From Streptantibioticus ferralitis (GTDB lineage Bacteria; Actinomycetota; Actinomycetes; Streptomycetales; Streptomycetaceae), in NCBI RefSeq assembly GCF_029223525.1, contig NZ_JARHTQ010000009.1, positions 218,450-282,449 on the forward strand: 64,000 nucleotides of DNA. The letters are read 5' to 3'. Positions 16,796 to 25,900 of this stretch are shown here, piece after piece; within the stretch, counting starts at the first letter, position 1, and each line of letters begins with the position of its first letter. Position numbers and translations under genes: made by a program. Under the pieces are notes generated by a model, which saw only the letters and a program-made list of their open reading frames with translations, made no database searches and was not told the origin of the DNA.

Positions 16796-16868
16796 TGCAC
16801 TCGGCAGGATTCGAACCTGCAACCTTCTGATCCGTAGTCAGATGCTCTATCCGTTGAGCTACGAGTGC
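16796..16868 (-). tRNA. tRNA-Arg(ACG)
   Basis: A 73-base cloverleaf on the minus strand: acceptor GCACTCG/CGAGTGC, anticodon loop CTACGGA giving ACG, T-loop TTCGAAT and discriminator A. CCA is not encoded. Its 3' half appears again, degraded, at 15359-15404. Confidence 0.96.
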
Positions 16869-17056
16869 TTGTGCTTCCCGGCGTTTTCTTGCCGGTCGGC
16901 GTTGCGGGAACAACATTACATGAACCCCGCCGCCAGGCGAAATCCATTAGCCATACCCACTCCGACCTGGGGAAACGCCGCAACGAGGGGCGTCTGGGCG
17001 GCAGCCGGGGCGCGCGGGGGCGATCACGGGGGTGCCCGGAGTCGCTCGGGAAACGC

Positions 17057-17090
17057 GACAGCCCCGGCCGGAGAACCGGACGGGGCTGTC
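17057..17090 (-). terminator. tRNA-Ser(GCU) terminator hairpin
   Basis: Ten-base arms GACAGCCCCG / CGGGGCTGTC, with an inner CCGG-AGAA-CCGG stem, 8 bases past the tRNA 3' end on the minus strand. Confidence 0.8.
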
Positions 17091-17098
17091 GGTGAAAG

Positions 17099-17188
17099 CG
17101 GAGGCTCCGGGATTTGAACCCGGGATGGGCGATTAACCCAAACCGCATTAGCAGTGCGGCGCCATAGACCAGACTAGGCGAAGCCTCC
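17099..17188 (-). tRNA. tRNA-Ser(GCU)
   Basis: A 90-base class II tRNA on the minus strand: acceptor GGAGGCT/AGCCTCC, anticodon loop CTGCTAA giving GCU, a long variable arm (GGTTTGGGTTAATCGCC region) and T-loop TTCAAAT; discriminator G as expected for serine. Confidence 0.96.
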
Positions 17189-17445
17189 AGCACGATCCGC
17201 GCGAGCGCGGTGCGTGTCCAGATAATGGCACACCCCCGAGGGGCGTTACCAATCGCAGCTTACGGTACAAGGCCGCCGGTCGGGAGGGCAAAGCCGTTAC
17301 GAGGCGGTGCGCCGACATGCCCACGATCGGGTGATATGCCGTGGCTGGGCGCGGCCCGGGCGGTAGGAGAGGCGCGTCGCCTTCCGCTGCCCCGCCCCTT
17401 CTCCGCCCCTTCTCCGGCGCTTCGCCGCCTTCTGGGAGCCGCCTC

Positions 17446-17973
17446 ATGTTCCGTATCCGTGACCGCGCTCACACCGAGAGCCGCTTCGAAGCCCGCCCGC
17501 CGCGGCCGCTCGGACTCTCCCTCACCGCCACGGCGGTCCTGGCGCTGGCCGCCGTTCCCGCCCCGGCCTCCGCGGCCGCACGGCTGCCGGTGCCAGTACC
17601 GCTGCCACTGCCGCTGCCGTTGCCGTTGCCCGACTCCGCGGGCGATCAGCTCACCATCACGTACGCCGACGGCAGCGGCCCCACCGTCACCAGCACGCTG
17701 AGCTGCCATCCGGCGGGCGGTACGCACCGGAACGCGCGGGCCGCGTGCGACCGGCTCGACGCGCTGGACGGTCCGCTCGGCCCCGTGCCGCACGACCAGA
17801 TGTGCACCGAGCTCTACGGCGGACCGCAGACCGCGCGGATCACCGGCACCTGGCGCGGTCGGCACGTCGAGGACACGTACACCAGGACCGATGGCTGTCA
17901 GGCCGCACGCTGGCAGCGGATGGAACCGGTACTCCCCGAGCCGGGCCGCCCGCCCCGGACCCCGGCCCCGTAG
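17446..17973 (+). CDS. Secreted SSI-family (I16) protease inhibitor with P1 Glu
   Basis: 175 residues with a signal peptide (PLGLSLTATAVLALAAVPAP, cleavage near ASA) and a Leu/Pro repeat linker before the inhibitor fold. The four SSI cysteines are kept: LSC...AAC (first disulfide) and QMC...DGC (second). The reactive loop reads MCTELYGG; aligned with MCPMVYDP of Streptomyces subtilisin inhibitor, P1 is Glu instead of Met/Lys/Arg. SSI proteins block secreted subtilisin-type serine proteases by a substrate-like loop; a Glu at P1 would point to Glu-specific proteases. ATG at 17446 follows GGGAG. It is monocistronic. Confidence 0.9.
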   Translation: MFRIRDRAHTESRFEARPPRPLGLSLTATAVLALAAVPAPASAAARLPVPVPLPLPLPLPLPDSAGDQLTITYADGSGPTVTSTLSCHPAGGTHRNARAACDRLDALDGPLGPVPHDQMCTELYGGPQTARITGTWRGRHVEDTYTRTDGCQAARWQRMEPVLPEPGRPPRTPAP

Positions 17974-18321
17974 GGCGCGCGCCCGCCAGGTCATCCGGGC
18001 GGCGCCCCGGAATCACCCGGGCGGCCAATCGCTCAGCACAGTCGCTCATCCCAGGCCCGGGAACGGTCCGGCGCAGGCGAGAACGGTCCGGCTTGGTCGG
18101 CATTAGTCGGTCTTAGTCGGACCCGGACAAGATCGTCACGAAACCTCTCCTCGCTCTCCGTCATCCGCCACCGCGCCCAGGAGGACGCCCCTTACACTCC
18201 TGTGGTGACATGCCACGGGGGGAAGGGCAAGATGGGCCATCGGTGATAGCAGCCCGCGATCGCCGAGCAAGCTGAACAAAGAGCGGTATCAGCAAGTGCG
18301 GTATCAGGGAGGACGCGTCTC
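17974..18321 (+). other. 348-base gap: promoter region of the PAS-domain gene
   Basis: No gene is seen. It contains a triplicated TTGGTCGG/ATTAGTCGG/CTTAGTCGG stretch (about 18090-18120) and a drop in GC from 18190 onward, where the promoter of the following gene probably lies. A 13-codon frame starting with GTG near 18205 could be an upstream ORF, but nothing supports its use. Confidence 0.4.
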
Positions 18322-21300
18322 GTGAGCAGCAGGCCATCCCGAGGCGCTGCTCGCCTCGCGGCAATACTCGATGCCCTCCCCGACGCGCTCCTGTTGGTGA
18401 ACGCCAACGGAACAGTGGTCAACGCCAATGCGATAGCCCTGGAGACGTTCGAGGCCCCCGGCACCGCGCTGGTCGGGCGGGGTCTGCTCGATCTGCTGCC
18501 CGCCTTCGACTCCCGGCGCATCCCCGGTTCGATGCGCCGCCCGGACTCGGAGGAGGACCGGCGCACCAAGCCGACCCGGATGGTCGCGCGGCGCACCGAC
18601 GGCAGCGAGTTCCCGGTCGAGGTGACGAGCGCGAACCTGGAGGACGGGCGCACCCCGTACGCCGATCCGCACCACCTGTACACCGGTGACGAACTGCTGA
18701 TGCTGGTGGTCCGGGACCTGACCGGCACACTCGACACCGAGGCCGAACTCGCCCGCCAGCAGCGGCAGACCGAGATGATCCTGCGCGCCGCCAGCGAGGG
18801 CGTGGTCGGCGTCGACACCGAGGGCAAGGTCGTGCTGGTCAACCCGGCCGCGGCGCAGATCCTCGGCTTTCGGGCCAGTGACCTCGGCGGACAGGAGCTG
18901 CACCCGCTGATCCATCACTCTCGGGCCGACGGCACCGCGCTGCCGTACGAGGAGACGCCGCTCGCCGACACGCTGCGCTCGGGACGCAAGCACCGGGTGC
19001 GCGGACAGGTGCTGTGGACGAAGAACGGGCGCGCGGTGCCCGTCGACCTCACCACCGCGCCGGTGCGCGAGGGCGAGCAACTGGTCGGCGCGGTGATGTC
19101 CTTCACCGACCGCGGCCGCTTCGACGCGCTGGCGGCGCGCCATGCGCAGTTGCGCGAGGTGCTGGACGCGTCGCTGCGCGCGCCGCTGGACGAGCTGCGC
19201 GGTGAGCTGTCCGGGCTCGCGGCGGACCCGGCGGGGCAGTTGTGGCCGGAGGCCAACCAGACGCTGCACCATTTGGCCGCCGGGTACGCGCGGATGACCA
19301 CGCTCATCGACAACGTGCTGGCCTTCCAGCGGCTCGACTCCGGCAAGGAGAAGCTGGAGCGGGCGTCGGTCGGTCTCGACGACGTGGTCGCGGCGGGCGT
19401 GGAAGGGGCGATCGACCTGATCGGCCCGGGCCGCGCGCAGTACGCGGTGCACGCGCCGCCGATCGAGGCCGTGGTGGACGGGCCCCGGCTGTCGCAGGCG
19501 CTCGCGCATCTGATCGCCGATGTGGCGGGTGTGGACGCCACGGGCCGTACCGCGGTGGTCGCCGGAGGCGGTGACTCCACAATCGTGGTCGCGGCGGCGC
19601 AGCGCGGCGACGTGGTACGGATCGAGGTGCGCGGACCGCACAGCGGCGGCAGCCCGGTCCATCTGCCGATCACCCGTGGAATCGTGGAGCGGCACGGCGG
19701 AGTGCTGCAGACGCATGACGTTCCGGGGCAGGGCGGTAGCGCCTATGTGCTGGAGGTGCCGGTCGGCGACGGCGGCACGGGTGGTGACACCGACCCGGGC
19801 AAGGCGTCGGCGGCGGTGCGCGAATCCGAGACGACGGTGCTGCCGATGCCGTCCGCCCCGGCCCGCGGTACGCAGGGTGCGACGGCCGGGCAGAAGGCCG
19901 ACGACCCGACGGGCCCGGCCGCCGGGCGGGCGCCACGGCCGCGGCGGCCGGTTGACGACAGCAACGGCGGTCCCGGTGCGGCCATCGCGCTTCCGGCGGG
20001 ACCGTCGGCCGCCGCGAGCGGCACGTCCGCGACACCGGACCAGCCGACCGGGCGGCGTCGGGCGCTGCGCCGTGCGGAGCCGGGCGGCACGGAACAGCTG
20101 CCCGGTCCTGTACCCGACAGCGCGGACGGAACGAACGGCTCCAACGGGTCCGGGCCGCAGCCGCAGGCCGCGGCGGCAGCCCGGCCGAGCGGTCGGCGGG
20201 CGCGCCGCACGCTGGCCGAGGGCCAGCAGCCGGAGCTTCCCGCGGGTCCCGCCGCACACGCACTGCCGCCCGGCGATCCGCAAGGCGGCGGGCAGGTGAA
20301 CGTACCGATGGCCGGTACGCTGCCCGCCCCGCAGGAGCAGTTGAGCCGTCCGGCCCTGCCCGCTCAGGCGGCGCCGCCCGAGCAGGCCGCGGCGCAAACG
20401 GCGACGCCTCGGGGACGCCGCGCACGTGCTGTGGACGGTCCAGGCGCGCTGCCCGAGGAGTCGGGTCCGCTCCCCGGTCCTGAGCAGCCCCAACGGCTCG
20501 CCATCGAACCGCCGTCCCCTTCGCCCGCCACCGAGTCGGCGCCCCGGCCGTCCGGCCGTCGGGCCAAGAAGCCTGCCGCCGGGCCGGAGTTGCCGGGCGC
20601 GATGCCTCCGGCCGCCGAGGCCATGGAACCGGTTCACCAGGGCCTGCCCCAAGGCGAGCGTCCGAGCCAGCAGCAACCGGCACGTCCGACCCCGCACCAC
20701 GCGCTGCCCGGCCCGGTCAACGGCCAGCAGGGTACGGCCGGTTGGCACGCGGCGGCCGGACCGCGCCCGCTACCCGCGCTCCCGACGGCGCCGGGCGGCG
20801 AAGCCGCTCAGTCGCCGCAGTCGGAGGGGCGGGCGATAAGCGTACGGACGCTGGGGCAGGGCGTGGCGTTCACCCAGCCGGGGCAGGCGACGCCCGCGGC
20901 CGGGCAGCCCGCCGCGTCCGGTGGTTCGGGGCGGCGCCGGAAGCTGTCCGCTCCGCCGCAGGCGGTGGCCACCGGCGCGGCACAGGCCGTCGAGCCCGCC
21001 CGGCCGCACCCGACGGACGCCGTCTCGGCATCGAATCCGGCGTTCCAGCCCAGTGACAGCCAGGGTGAGGGCCAGGCGTTCGCCATAGGCGCGCCCGCCG
21101 AAGGGGACGAGGGTCCCGAGCATCTCGACGGCCCTAACGGCGCGGTGGAGGTCAGCGCGGCCTCGGCGCCCGCCGAGGCCGACGGCGACGCGGCGGCCGA
21201 ACTGAGCAGCCCGCGGCGGCTGCTGGTCTGGCCGGAACCCGATGTGTCGACCCGGCAGGCGTTGACCGACCGCGGCTACCGTCCGGTGACGGTGCGGTCG

Positions 21301-21915
21301 CGCGAGGAGGTGGACGCGCAGGTCGCCGAGTATCCGGCGGCGCTGTTCGTCGACCCGCTGACCGGCCCGATCACCCGTACAGCGCTTCAGTCGCTGCGTG
21401 CGGCGGCGGTGGCCGCCGAGGTCCCGGTGCTGGTGACGGCCGGGCTCGGCCAGGCCACCCGCGAGGCGGCGTACGGCGCCGACCCGGCCGTGCTGCTCAA
21501 GGCCCTCGCGCCGCGCGACAGCGAGCAACACCCGCCGCGGGTACTGCTGGTGGAGAGCCACCGGGACATCGCGGCGGCGTTCACCGCGACGCTGGAGCGG
21601 CGCGGAATGCAGGTCGCGCACGCGGCGTCGGAGGGCGACGCGGCAACGCTGGCCGCCCAGATACGACCGAATCTGGTCGTGATGGATCTGATGCTGATCA
21701 GGCGCCGTCGGGTCGGCATCGTCGACTGGCTGCGGGCGAACGGCCTGTTGAACCGCACTCCGCTCGTCGTCTACACCTCGGTGGATATCGACGCGGCCGA
21801 GCTGCCACGGCTCGGCTCGGGCGAGACCGTGCTGTTCCTCGCGGAACGCTCCACCAGCGGCGAGGTGCAGGGCCGGATCGTGGACCTGCTGAGCAAGATC
21901 GGCACCGAGCTCTAG
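18322..21915 (+). CDS. Large PAS / degenerate histidine-kinase / receiver protein
   Basis: 1197 residues. Two PAS folds (about 12-125 and 150-255) are followed by a dimerisation-plus-ATPase region (about 265-490) that aligns with histidine kinases but lacks the phosphoacceptor His (DASLRAPLDEL in place of SHELRTPL) and clear N and G boxes. Residues about 495-965 are an Ala/Pro/Gln-rich low-complexity segment. The C terminus holds a degenerate receiver (about 970-1065) and a second receiver (about 1072-1195) that keeps a phosphoacceptor-like Asp at 1121 (VVMDLML) but not the conserved Lys. It is therefore probably a signalling scaffold or sensor acting by ligand binding rather than phosphotransfer. 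GTG at 18322 is preceded by GGGAGG. No partner gene is adjacent. Confidence 0.85.
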   Translation: MSSRPSRGAARLAAILDALPDALLLVNANGTVVNANAIALETFEAPGTALVGRGLLDLLPAFDSRRIPGSMRRPDSEEDRRTKPTRMVARRTDGSEFPVEVTSANLEDGRTPYADPHHLYTGDELLMLVVRDLTGTLDTEAELARQQRQTEMILRAASEGVVGVDTEGKVVLVNPAAAQILGFRASDLGGQELHPLIHHSRADGTALPYEETPLADTLRSGRKHRVRGQVLWTKNGRAVPVDLTTAPVREGEQLVGAVMSFTDRGRFDALAARHAQLREVLDASLRAPLDELRGELSGLAADPAGQLWPEANQTLHHLAAGYARMTTLIDNVLAFQRLDSGKEKLERASVGLDDVVAAGVEGAIDLIGPGRAQYAVHAPPIEAVVDGPRLSQALAHLIADVAGVDATGRTAVVAGGGDSTIVVAAAQRGDVVRIEVRGPHSGGSPVHLPITRGIVERHGGVLQTHDVPGQGGSAYVLEVPVGDGGTGGDTDPGKASAAVRESETTVLPMPSAPARGTQGATAGQKADDPTGPAAGRAPRPRRPVDDSNGGPGAAIALPAGPSAAASGTSATPDQPTGRRRALRRAEPGGTEQLPGPVPDSADGTNGSNGSGPQPQAAAAARPSGRRARRTLAEGQQPELPAGPAAHALPPGDPQGGGQVNVPMAGTLPAPQEQLSRPALPAQAAPPEQAAAQTATPRGRRARAVDGPGALPEESGPLPGPEQPQRLAIEPPSPSPATESAPRPSGRRAKKPAAGPELPGAMPPAAEAMEPVHQGLPQGERPSQQQPARPTPHHALPGPVNGQQGTAGWHAAAGPRPLPALPTAPGGEAAQSPQSEGRAISVRTLGQGVAFTQPGQATPAAGQPAASGGSGRRRKLSAPPQAVATGAAQAVEPARPHPTDAVSASNPAFQPSDSQGEGQAFAIGAPAEGDEGPEHLDGPNGAVEVSAASAPAEADGDAAAELSSPRRLLVWPEPDVSTRQALTDRGYRPVTVRSREEVDAQVAEYPAALFVDPLTGPITRTALQSLRAAAVAAEVPVLVTAGLGQATREAAYGADPAVLLKALAPRDSEQHPPRVLLVESHRDIAAAFTATLERRGMQVAHAASEGDAATLAAQIRPNLVVMDLMLIRRRRVGIVDWLRANGLLNRTPLVVYTSVDIDAAELPRLGSGETVLFLAERSTSGEVQGRIVDLLSKIGTEL

Positions 21916-21919
21916 GGCC

Positions 21920-21976
21920 GTCCGTCCGGGGGAGGTTGGCCGTGGTTCACCGCGGCCGTGCGCCCGCCGGACGGAC
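21920..21976. terminator. Dyad between converging genes
   Basis: GTCCGTCCGG (21920-21929) and CCGGACGGAC (21967-21976) are exact complements around a 37-base loop; outer CTAGGGCC-type ends extend the dyad. It lies between the converging PAS gene and acyl-CoA ligase gene. Confidence 0.6.
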
Positions 21977-21992
21977 CCCAGAAGGACGGGCC

Positions 21993-23639
21993 CTAGAAGA
22001 CGGTCACGTCCAACTGCCCGTCCGCGTACTGGCGGCGGATCACCTTCTTGTCGAACTTGCCGACCGAGGTCTTGGGGACGGCGGTCACGATCGTCCAGCG
22101 CTCCGGGACCTGCCAGCGGGCGACGCGTTCGGTGAGGAAGACCCGCAGCGTGGCGTAGTCCGCCGCAGCGCCTTGCTTCAACACCACGGTGGCGAGCGGC
22201 CGTTCGCCCCACTTCTCGTCGGGGACCGCGATGACGGCCGCCTCGGCCACATCCGGGTGAGCCATCAGGTGGTTCTCCAACTCCACCGATGAGATCCACT
22301 CACCGCCCGACTTGATGACGTCCTTCGCGCGGTCGGTCAGTGTCAGATAGCCGTCCGATGAGATCACCCCGACGTCGCCGGTGCGCAGCCAGCCGTCGTG
22401 GAACTTGTCCTCGGGAGTGATGGGTTCGGCTCCGGCGCCGCCGAAGTAGGCGCCCGCGATCCACGGACCGCGTATCTCCAGTTCACCCGCGCTCTGACCG
22501 TCCCACGGCATCACCTCGCCGGAGGGGCCGATCAGCCGGGCCTCCACGGAGGTGGGGAAGCGGCCCTGGGTGACCCGGTACTTCCATGCCTCCTCGCCGG
22601 TGACTCCGGCCGGGGGGTGGGCCGTCGTGCCCAGCGGCGAGGTCTCGGTCATCCCCCAGGCGTGGCAGACGTCGATGCCGTGCCGCTCCTCGAAGTCCCT
22701 CATCAGCGAGGGCGGGCAGGCCGAGCCGCCGATGATGACCTGGCGTACCGAGGAGACGTCCCGTGGCTTGGCGGCGAGTTCGGCGAGCAGCCCCTGCCAG
22801 ATGGTGGGGACGGCGGCGGCGTGCGTGGGCCGCTCGGCCTCGATCATCTCGGCGATCGCGGCGGGCTGCAGGAACCGGTCGGTCATCAGCATGTTGATGC
22901 CCGTCATGAACGCGGCATGCGGAATGCCCCAGGCGTTGACATGGAACATCGGGACGATGGGAAGGGTGGTGTCCTGGTCGGTCAGCGCGAACGACTCGGC
23001 CATGTTGACCTGCATCGAGTGCAGGTAGATGGACCGGTGGCTGTAGACCACGCCCTTGGGTTCGCCGGTGGTGCCCGAGGTGTAGCACATCGCGGCGGCC
23101 TGCCGTTCGTCCAGCTCGGGCCAGTCGTAGTGGTGCGCGCGGTCCGCGATCAGCGACTCGTACTCATGGACGGTCGGGCGGCAGCCGTCGAGCACGGAGG
23201 TGTCGCCTGGGCCCACGACCACCAGGTGCTCCACGGAATCCAGCCGCGGCAGCAGCGGGGCGAGCAGCGGCAGCAGCGTGCCGTTGACGATGATGACCCG
23301 GTCCGCCGCGTGGTTGACGATCCAGGTCAACTGCTCGGCGGGCAGCCGCAGATTCAGCGTGTGCAGCACCGCACCCATGGACGGGATCGCGAAGTACGCC
23401 TCGACGTGCTCCGCGTTGTTCCACATCAGCGTCGCGACCCGGTCACCGGTGGCGACGCCCAGTTCGTCGCGGAGCGCGTTGGCCAGTTGGACGGCGCGGA
23501 TCCCGATGTCGTGGAAGGAGCGGCGCTGTGGCTCGCCCTCCCCGGTCCAGGTCGTCACCTGTGACCGCCCATGGACAAGCGCACCGTGAACAAGGATGCG
23601 CGTGACGGTCAGCGGTACGTCCTGCATCGTGCTGAGCAC
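21993..23639 (-). CDS. Acyl-CoA synthetase (AMP-binding, FadD-like)
   Basis: 548 residues of the ANL adenylating superfamily. The P-loop motif YTSGTTGEPKGVVYSH, the mid motif HAWGMTETSPLG, the hinge (GWLRTGDVGVISSDGYLTLT then KDVIKSGGEWIS) and the catalytic Lys motif VPKTSVGKFDKK are intact. It activates fatty or other carboxylic acids with ATP and CoA in the cytosol; the sequence resembles medium/long-chain fatty acid ligases. GTG at 23639 is chosen since GGAGG lies 6 bases upstream; an ATG four codons later is the alternative. A beta-oxidation-type gene set lies about 2.3 kb downstream on the same strand but is not contiguous. Confidence 0.93.
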   Translation of the reverse strand: MLSTMQDVPLTVTRILVHGALVHGRSQVTTWTGEGEPQRRSFHDIGIRAVQLANALRDELGVATGDRVATLMWNNAEHVEAYFAIPSMGAVLHTLNLRLPAEQLTWIVNHAADRVIIVNGTLLPLLAPLLPRLDSVEHLVVVGPGDTSVLDGCRPTVHEYESLIADRAHHYDWPELDERQAAAMCYTSGTTGEPKGVVYSHRSIYLHSMQVNMAESFALTDQDTTLPIVPMFHVNAWGIPHAAFMTGINMLMTDRFLQPAAIAEMIEAERPTHAAAVPTIWQGLLAELAAKPRDVSSVRQVIIGGSACPPSLMRDFEERHGIDVCHAWGMTETSPLGTTAHPPAGVTGEEAWKYRVTQGRFPTSVEARLIGPSGEVMPWDGQSAGELEIRGPWIAGAYFGGAGAEPITPEDKFHDGWLRTGDVGVISSDGYLTLTDRAKDVIKSGGEWISSVELENHLMAHPDVAEAAVIAVPDEKWGERPLATVVLKQGAAADYATLRVFLTERVARWQVPERWTIVTAVPKTSVGKFDKKVIRRQYADGQLDVTVF

Positions 23640-23781
23640 CGGGAGCCTCCCACGTTACGGGCGAGTAATCTCCAGGTGATTGTGTCGGCATACCCAGCGG
23701 TATGTCACTACCGCGTGACCCACCCGTTGCCAGCGGATCCGTGTGATCCACGGTCTGCCACCGGCGGCACGCCGCCCGCTA

Positions 23782-24291
23782 TCAGGCGAGCAGCTCCGGA
23801 TCGGTGCGCAGCTTCACCAGCGCCCGCGAGACCGAGCTCTTGACCGTGCCCACCGAGACACCGAGCACCTCGGCGGTCTGCACCTCGGTGAGGTCCTCGT
23901 AGTAGCGCAGGACGACCATCGCGCGCTGCCGGGCCGGGAGCCGGCCGACCGCGGTCCACAGCGCGTCGCGCTGCGCCTGGTGCTCAGCCGGGTCAGGGGC
24001 GGGCGAGGTGCTCTCCGGCAGGTCCTCGCAGGCGAACTCGTCGAGGCGGCGCTTGCGCCACTGCGAGGTGCGCGTGTTGACCAGGGTGCGCCGTACGTAA
24101 CCGTCCAGCGCGCCGTGGTCGGCTATCCGGCCCCACGCCAGATAGGTCTTGGCCAGCGCGGTCTGCAGCAGGTCCTCGGCGTCACAGGGGTTGGCGGTCA
24201 GGGAACGGGCGGTACGCAGCAGCACCGGCCCCCTGTTCCGTACGTAGGTGGTGAACTGCTGCTGAGCGCTGGTGCACACAGGCGTGGTCAT
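23782..24291 (-). CDS. SigE-family ECF RNA polymerase sigma factor
   Basis: A 169-residue group 4 sigma factor: region 2 includes SLTANPCDAEDLLQTALAKT and region 4 the helix-turn-helix LTEVQTAEVLGVSVGTVKSS. These are hallmarks of the actinobacterial SigE-like (SigE70) subfamily, which typically has no fused regulatory domain. ATG at 24291 follows GAGGG closely; the frame opens 21 codons further but without a ribosome site. No anti-sigma gene lies next to it (the next gene upstream encodes a secreted DUF1906 protein), so its control is unknown. Confidence 0.92.
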   Translation of the reverse strand: MTTPVCTSAQQQFTTYVRNRGPVLLRTARSLTANPCDAEDLLQTALAKTYLAWGRIADHGALDGYVRRTLVNTRTSQWRKRRLDEFACEDLPESTSPAPDPAEHQAQRDALWTAVGRLPARQRAMVVLRYYEDLTEVQTAEVLGVSVGTVKSSVSRALVKLRTDPELLA

Positions 24292-24505
24292 GCCCTCAAC
24301 GCTATGAGCGCCGACGGCGGCGGGGATCGCCCGCAGGTCCCGAAGCGGGGTCACCCTGAAGTCGTAGTGGTGAGGGTTTCCCTACCTCCCGAGGGTGGAC
24401 ATGATGCGGGGTTCCACCCGAGGGGACACCCCCGGGAGCCGCGGGCAGGGACTATCGGACCGCCGGGATCCGTCCCCGCCCGAAACAGCGGGGCGTTACG
24501 GTGCG

Positions 24506-25741
24506 TTATGCGTCGTTACGGATGATCGCCACCGGTGCGTCGACCAGGTCCCGGTCGATGACGAGGGTCCGGCCGCCGTGCGTCTCGCGCCGGTCACCGG
24601 CGTACTGGTGGACGCGGCGGTGCGGGCGCCAGGCGCCGCTGGACAGCTTCGGCTCCTCGTAGACGTCCGGCTCCACGCCCCAGCGCGCGAACCAGATCAG
24701 GTCCGGCAGGTCGGGGTGACCGTCCCGGCGGGCGCGCTCCATCTGCGCGATTCCGGCGTTGGCGTTGCTGTAGAAGCCGGGCAGATAGCCCCTGGCACGC
24801 AGCTCGCGGCTCCAGGCCTGGGTGAACTCCAGCACCGGACGGGTGCAGTACCGGTAGTTGGTGTCGTACGACTCCATGTCGAGGTAGATCGGACTGTTGC
24901 GCTCCATTCCGAGGTCTTCGGCGTTCCGCACCGCGTCGTCGGCCTCGTGCGTGGCCTGGCCGTCGATGTCGTCCTCGTCGATGACGTTGCCGCGGTGGTT
25001 CGGGTTCGTGGCGCACGGCGACTGCGCGCCGACGTAGACCGGCAGCAGCCGCCAGCCCATCGTGGTCACCTTGTGGACCCAGGAGTGGGTGAGGTGGTCC
25101 TGGGGGCAGCTGCGGGAGTCGCCGCCGATGTAGACCCCGATCGCGCCGTACTTGGAGTCACGCCATGCCCGCATGGTGTCCAGCGGCGGGGCCGAGCAGG
25201 TGTCGAGACCCCAGCCCTGGAAGATCTGGGCGCCGTGATGGCGGGGGTCTTCCGTAGTGGGCCACACCCTCGACTCCGAGGCGCGCGGGCGCTGCGTGCT
25301 GGGCGGGGTCGGTGCGGTGGGAGGATGGGCGCGCGTGCTGTCGCCTGGTGTGTCCACGCCGCCCACGACACCTACGCCCCCCGGATCTCCCGGGTTCCCC
25401 AGATCCCCCAGGTTCCCCAGATCCCGCAGGTCTCCCAGGTCAGGCAGCCGCAGGTCGCCGGGCCATCCGATGCCCGGGAAGGGGTCGCCGGGCAGGCCGG
25501 GTCCGGGTACCGGGCCGGGTCCGCCCTGTGCCGGTCCGGTGCTCGGGCCGCTATCGCCGGGCGCACCGAACGGTGCGCTGCCCGGGCCGGGGACGCCGGG
25601 ACCATCGCCGGCGCTGTGCGCCGGGTGCGGACCTGGCCGGGTCGGGCCCTTCGCCGCGACCGGCAAGATGCCCACGACCCCGCAGGCGAGCGACGCCATC
25701 ATGACAACCACAAGTCGGATCATCCGGTTGTTATCACGCAT
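24506..25741 (-). CDS. Secreted DUF1906 (glycoside-hydrolase-like, Rv2525c-type) protein
   Basis: 411 residues with an N-terminal signal peptide (VVVMMASLACGVVGILPVAA), a ~120-residue Gly/Pro/Asp-rich linker that includes a collagen-like LGDLxxLGNLGDLGNPGDPG stretch, and a TIM-barrel domain (about 175-405) of the DUF1906 type: GWGLDTCSAPP start, GAIGVYIGGDSRSC, IYLDMESYD, YLPGFYSNANAG and QYAGDRRE. Relatives resemble GH25 lysozymes structurally, and Rv2525c of M. tuberculosis is an exported example; activity is unproven in most. The Asp/Glu pair in LDMESY would be the catalytic site. The protein is expected in the wall or medium. Confidence 0.85.
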   Translation of the reverse strand: MRDNNRMIRLVVVMMASLACGVVGILPVAAKGPTRPGPHPAHSAGDGPGVPGPGSAPFGAPGDSGPSTGPAQGGPGPVPGPGLPGDPFPGIGWPGDLRLPDLGDLRDLGNLGDLGNPGDPGGVGVVGGVDTPGDSTRAHPPTAPTPPSTQRPRASESRVWPTTEDPRHHGAQIFQGWGLDTCSAPPLDTMRAWRDSKYGAIGVYIGGDSRSCPQDHLTHSWVHKVTTMGWRLLPVYVGAQSPCATNPNHRGNVIDEDDIDGQATHEADDAVRNAEDLGMERNSPIYLDMESYDTNYRYCTRPVLEFTQAWSRELRARGYLPGFYSNANAGIAQMERARRDGHPDLPDLIWFARWGVEPDVYEEPKLSSGAWRPHRRVHQYAGDRRETHGGRTLVIDRDLVDAPVAIIRNDA

Positions 25742-25900
25742 GACGGCGAGTCAAAGCGGCGGAGCGCACGGTACGCAGGAGGCGCGCCCCGCAAGATGCC
25801 CGGTTCAGCCGTCTGCACCCATCCCGTCCCCCTTGGGTGGGGGAACGGGCATCGCCCCGGCCACACGGGGAACCGTCACTGCGGTCACCCGGTGAAACCG

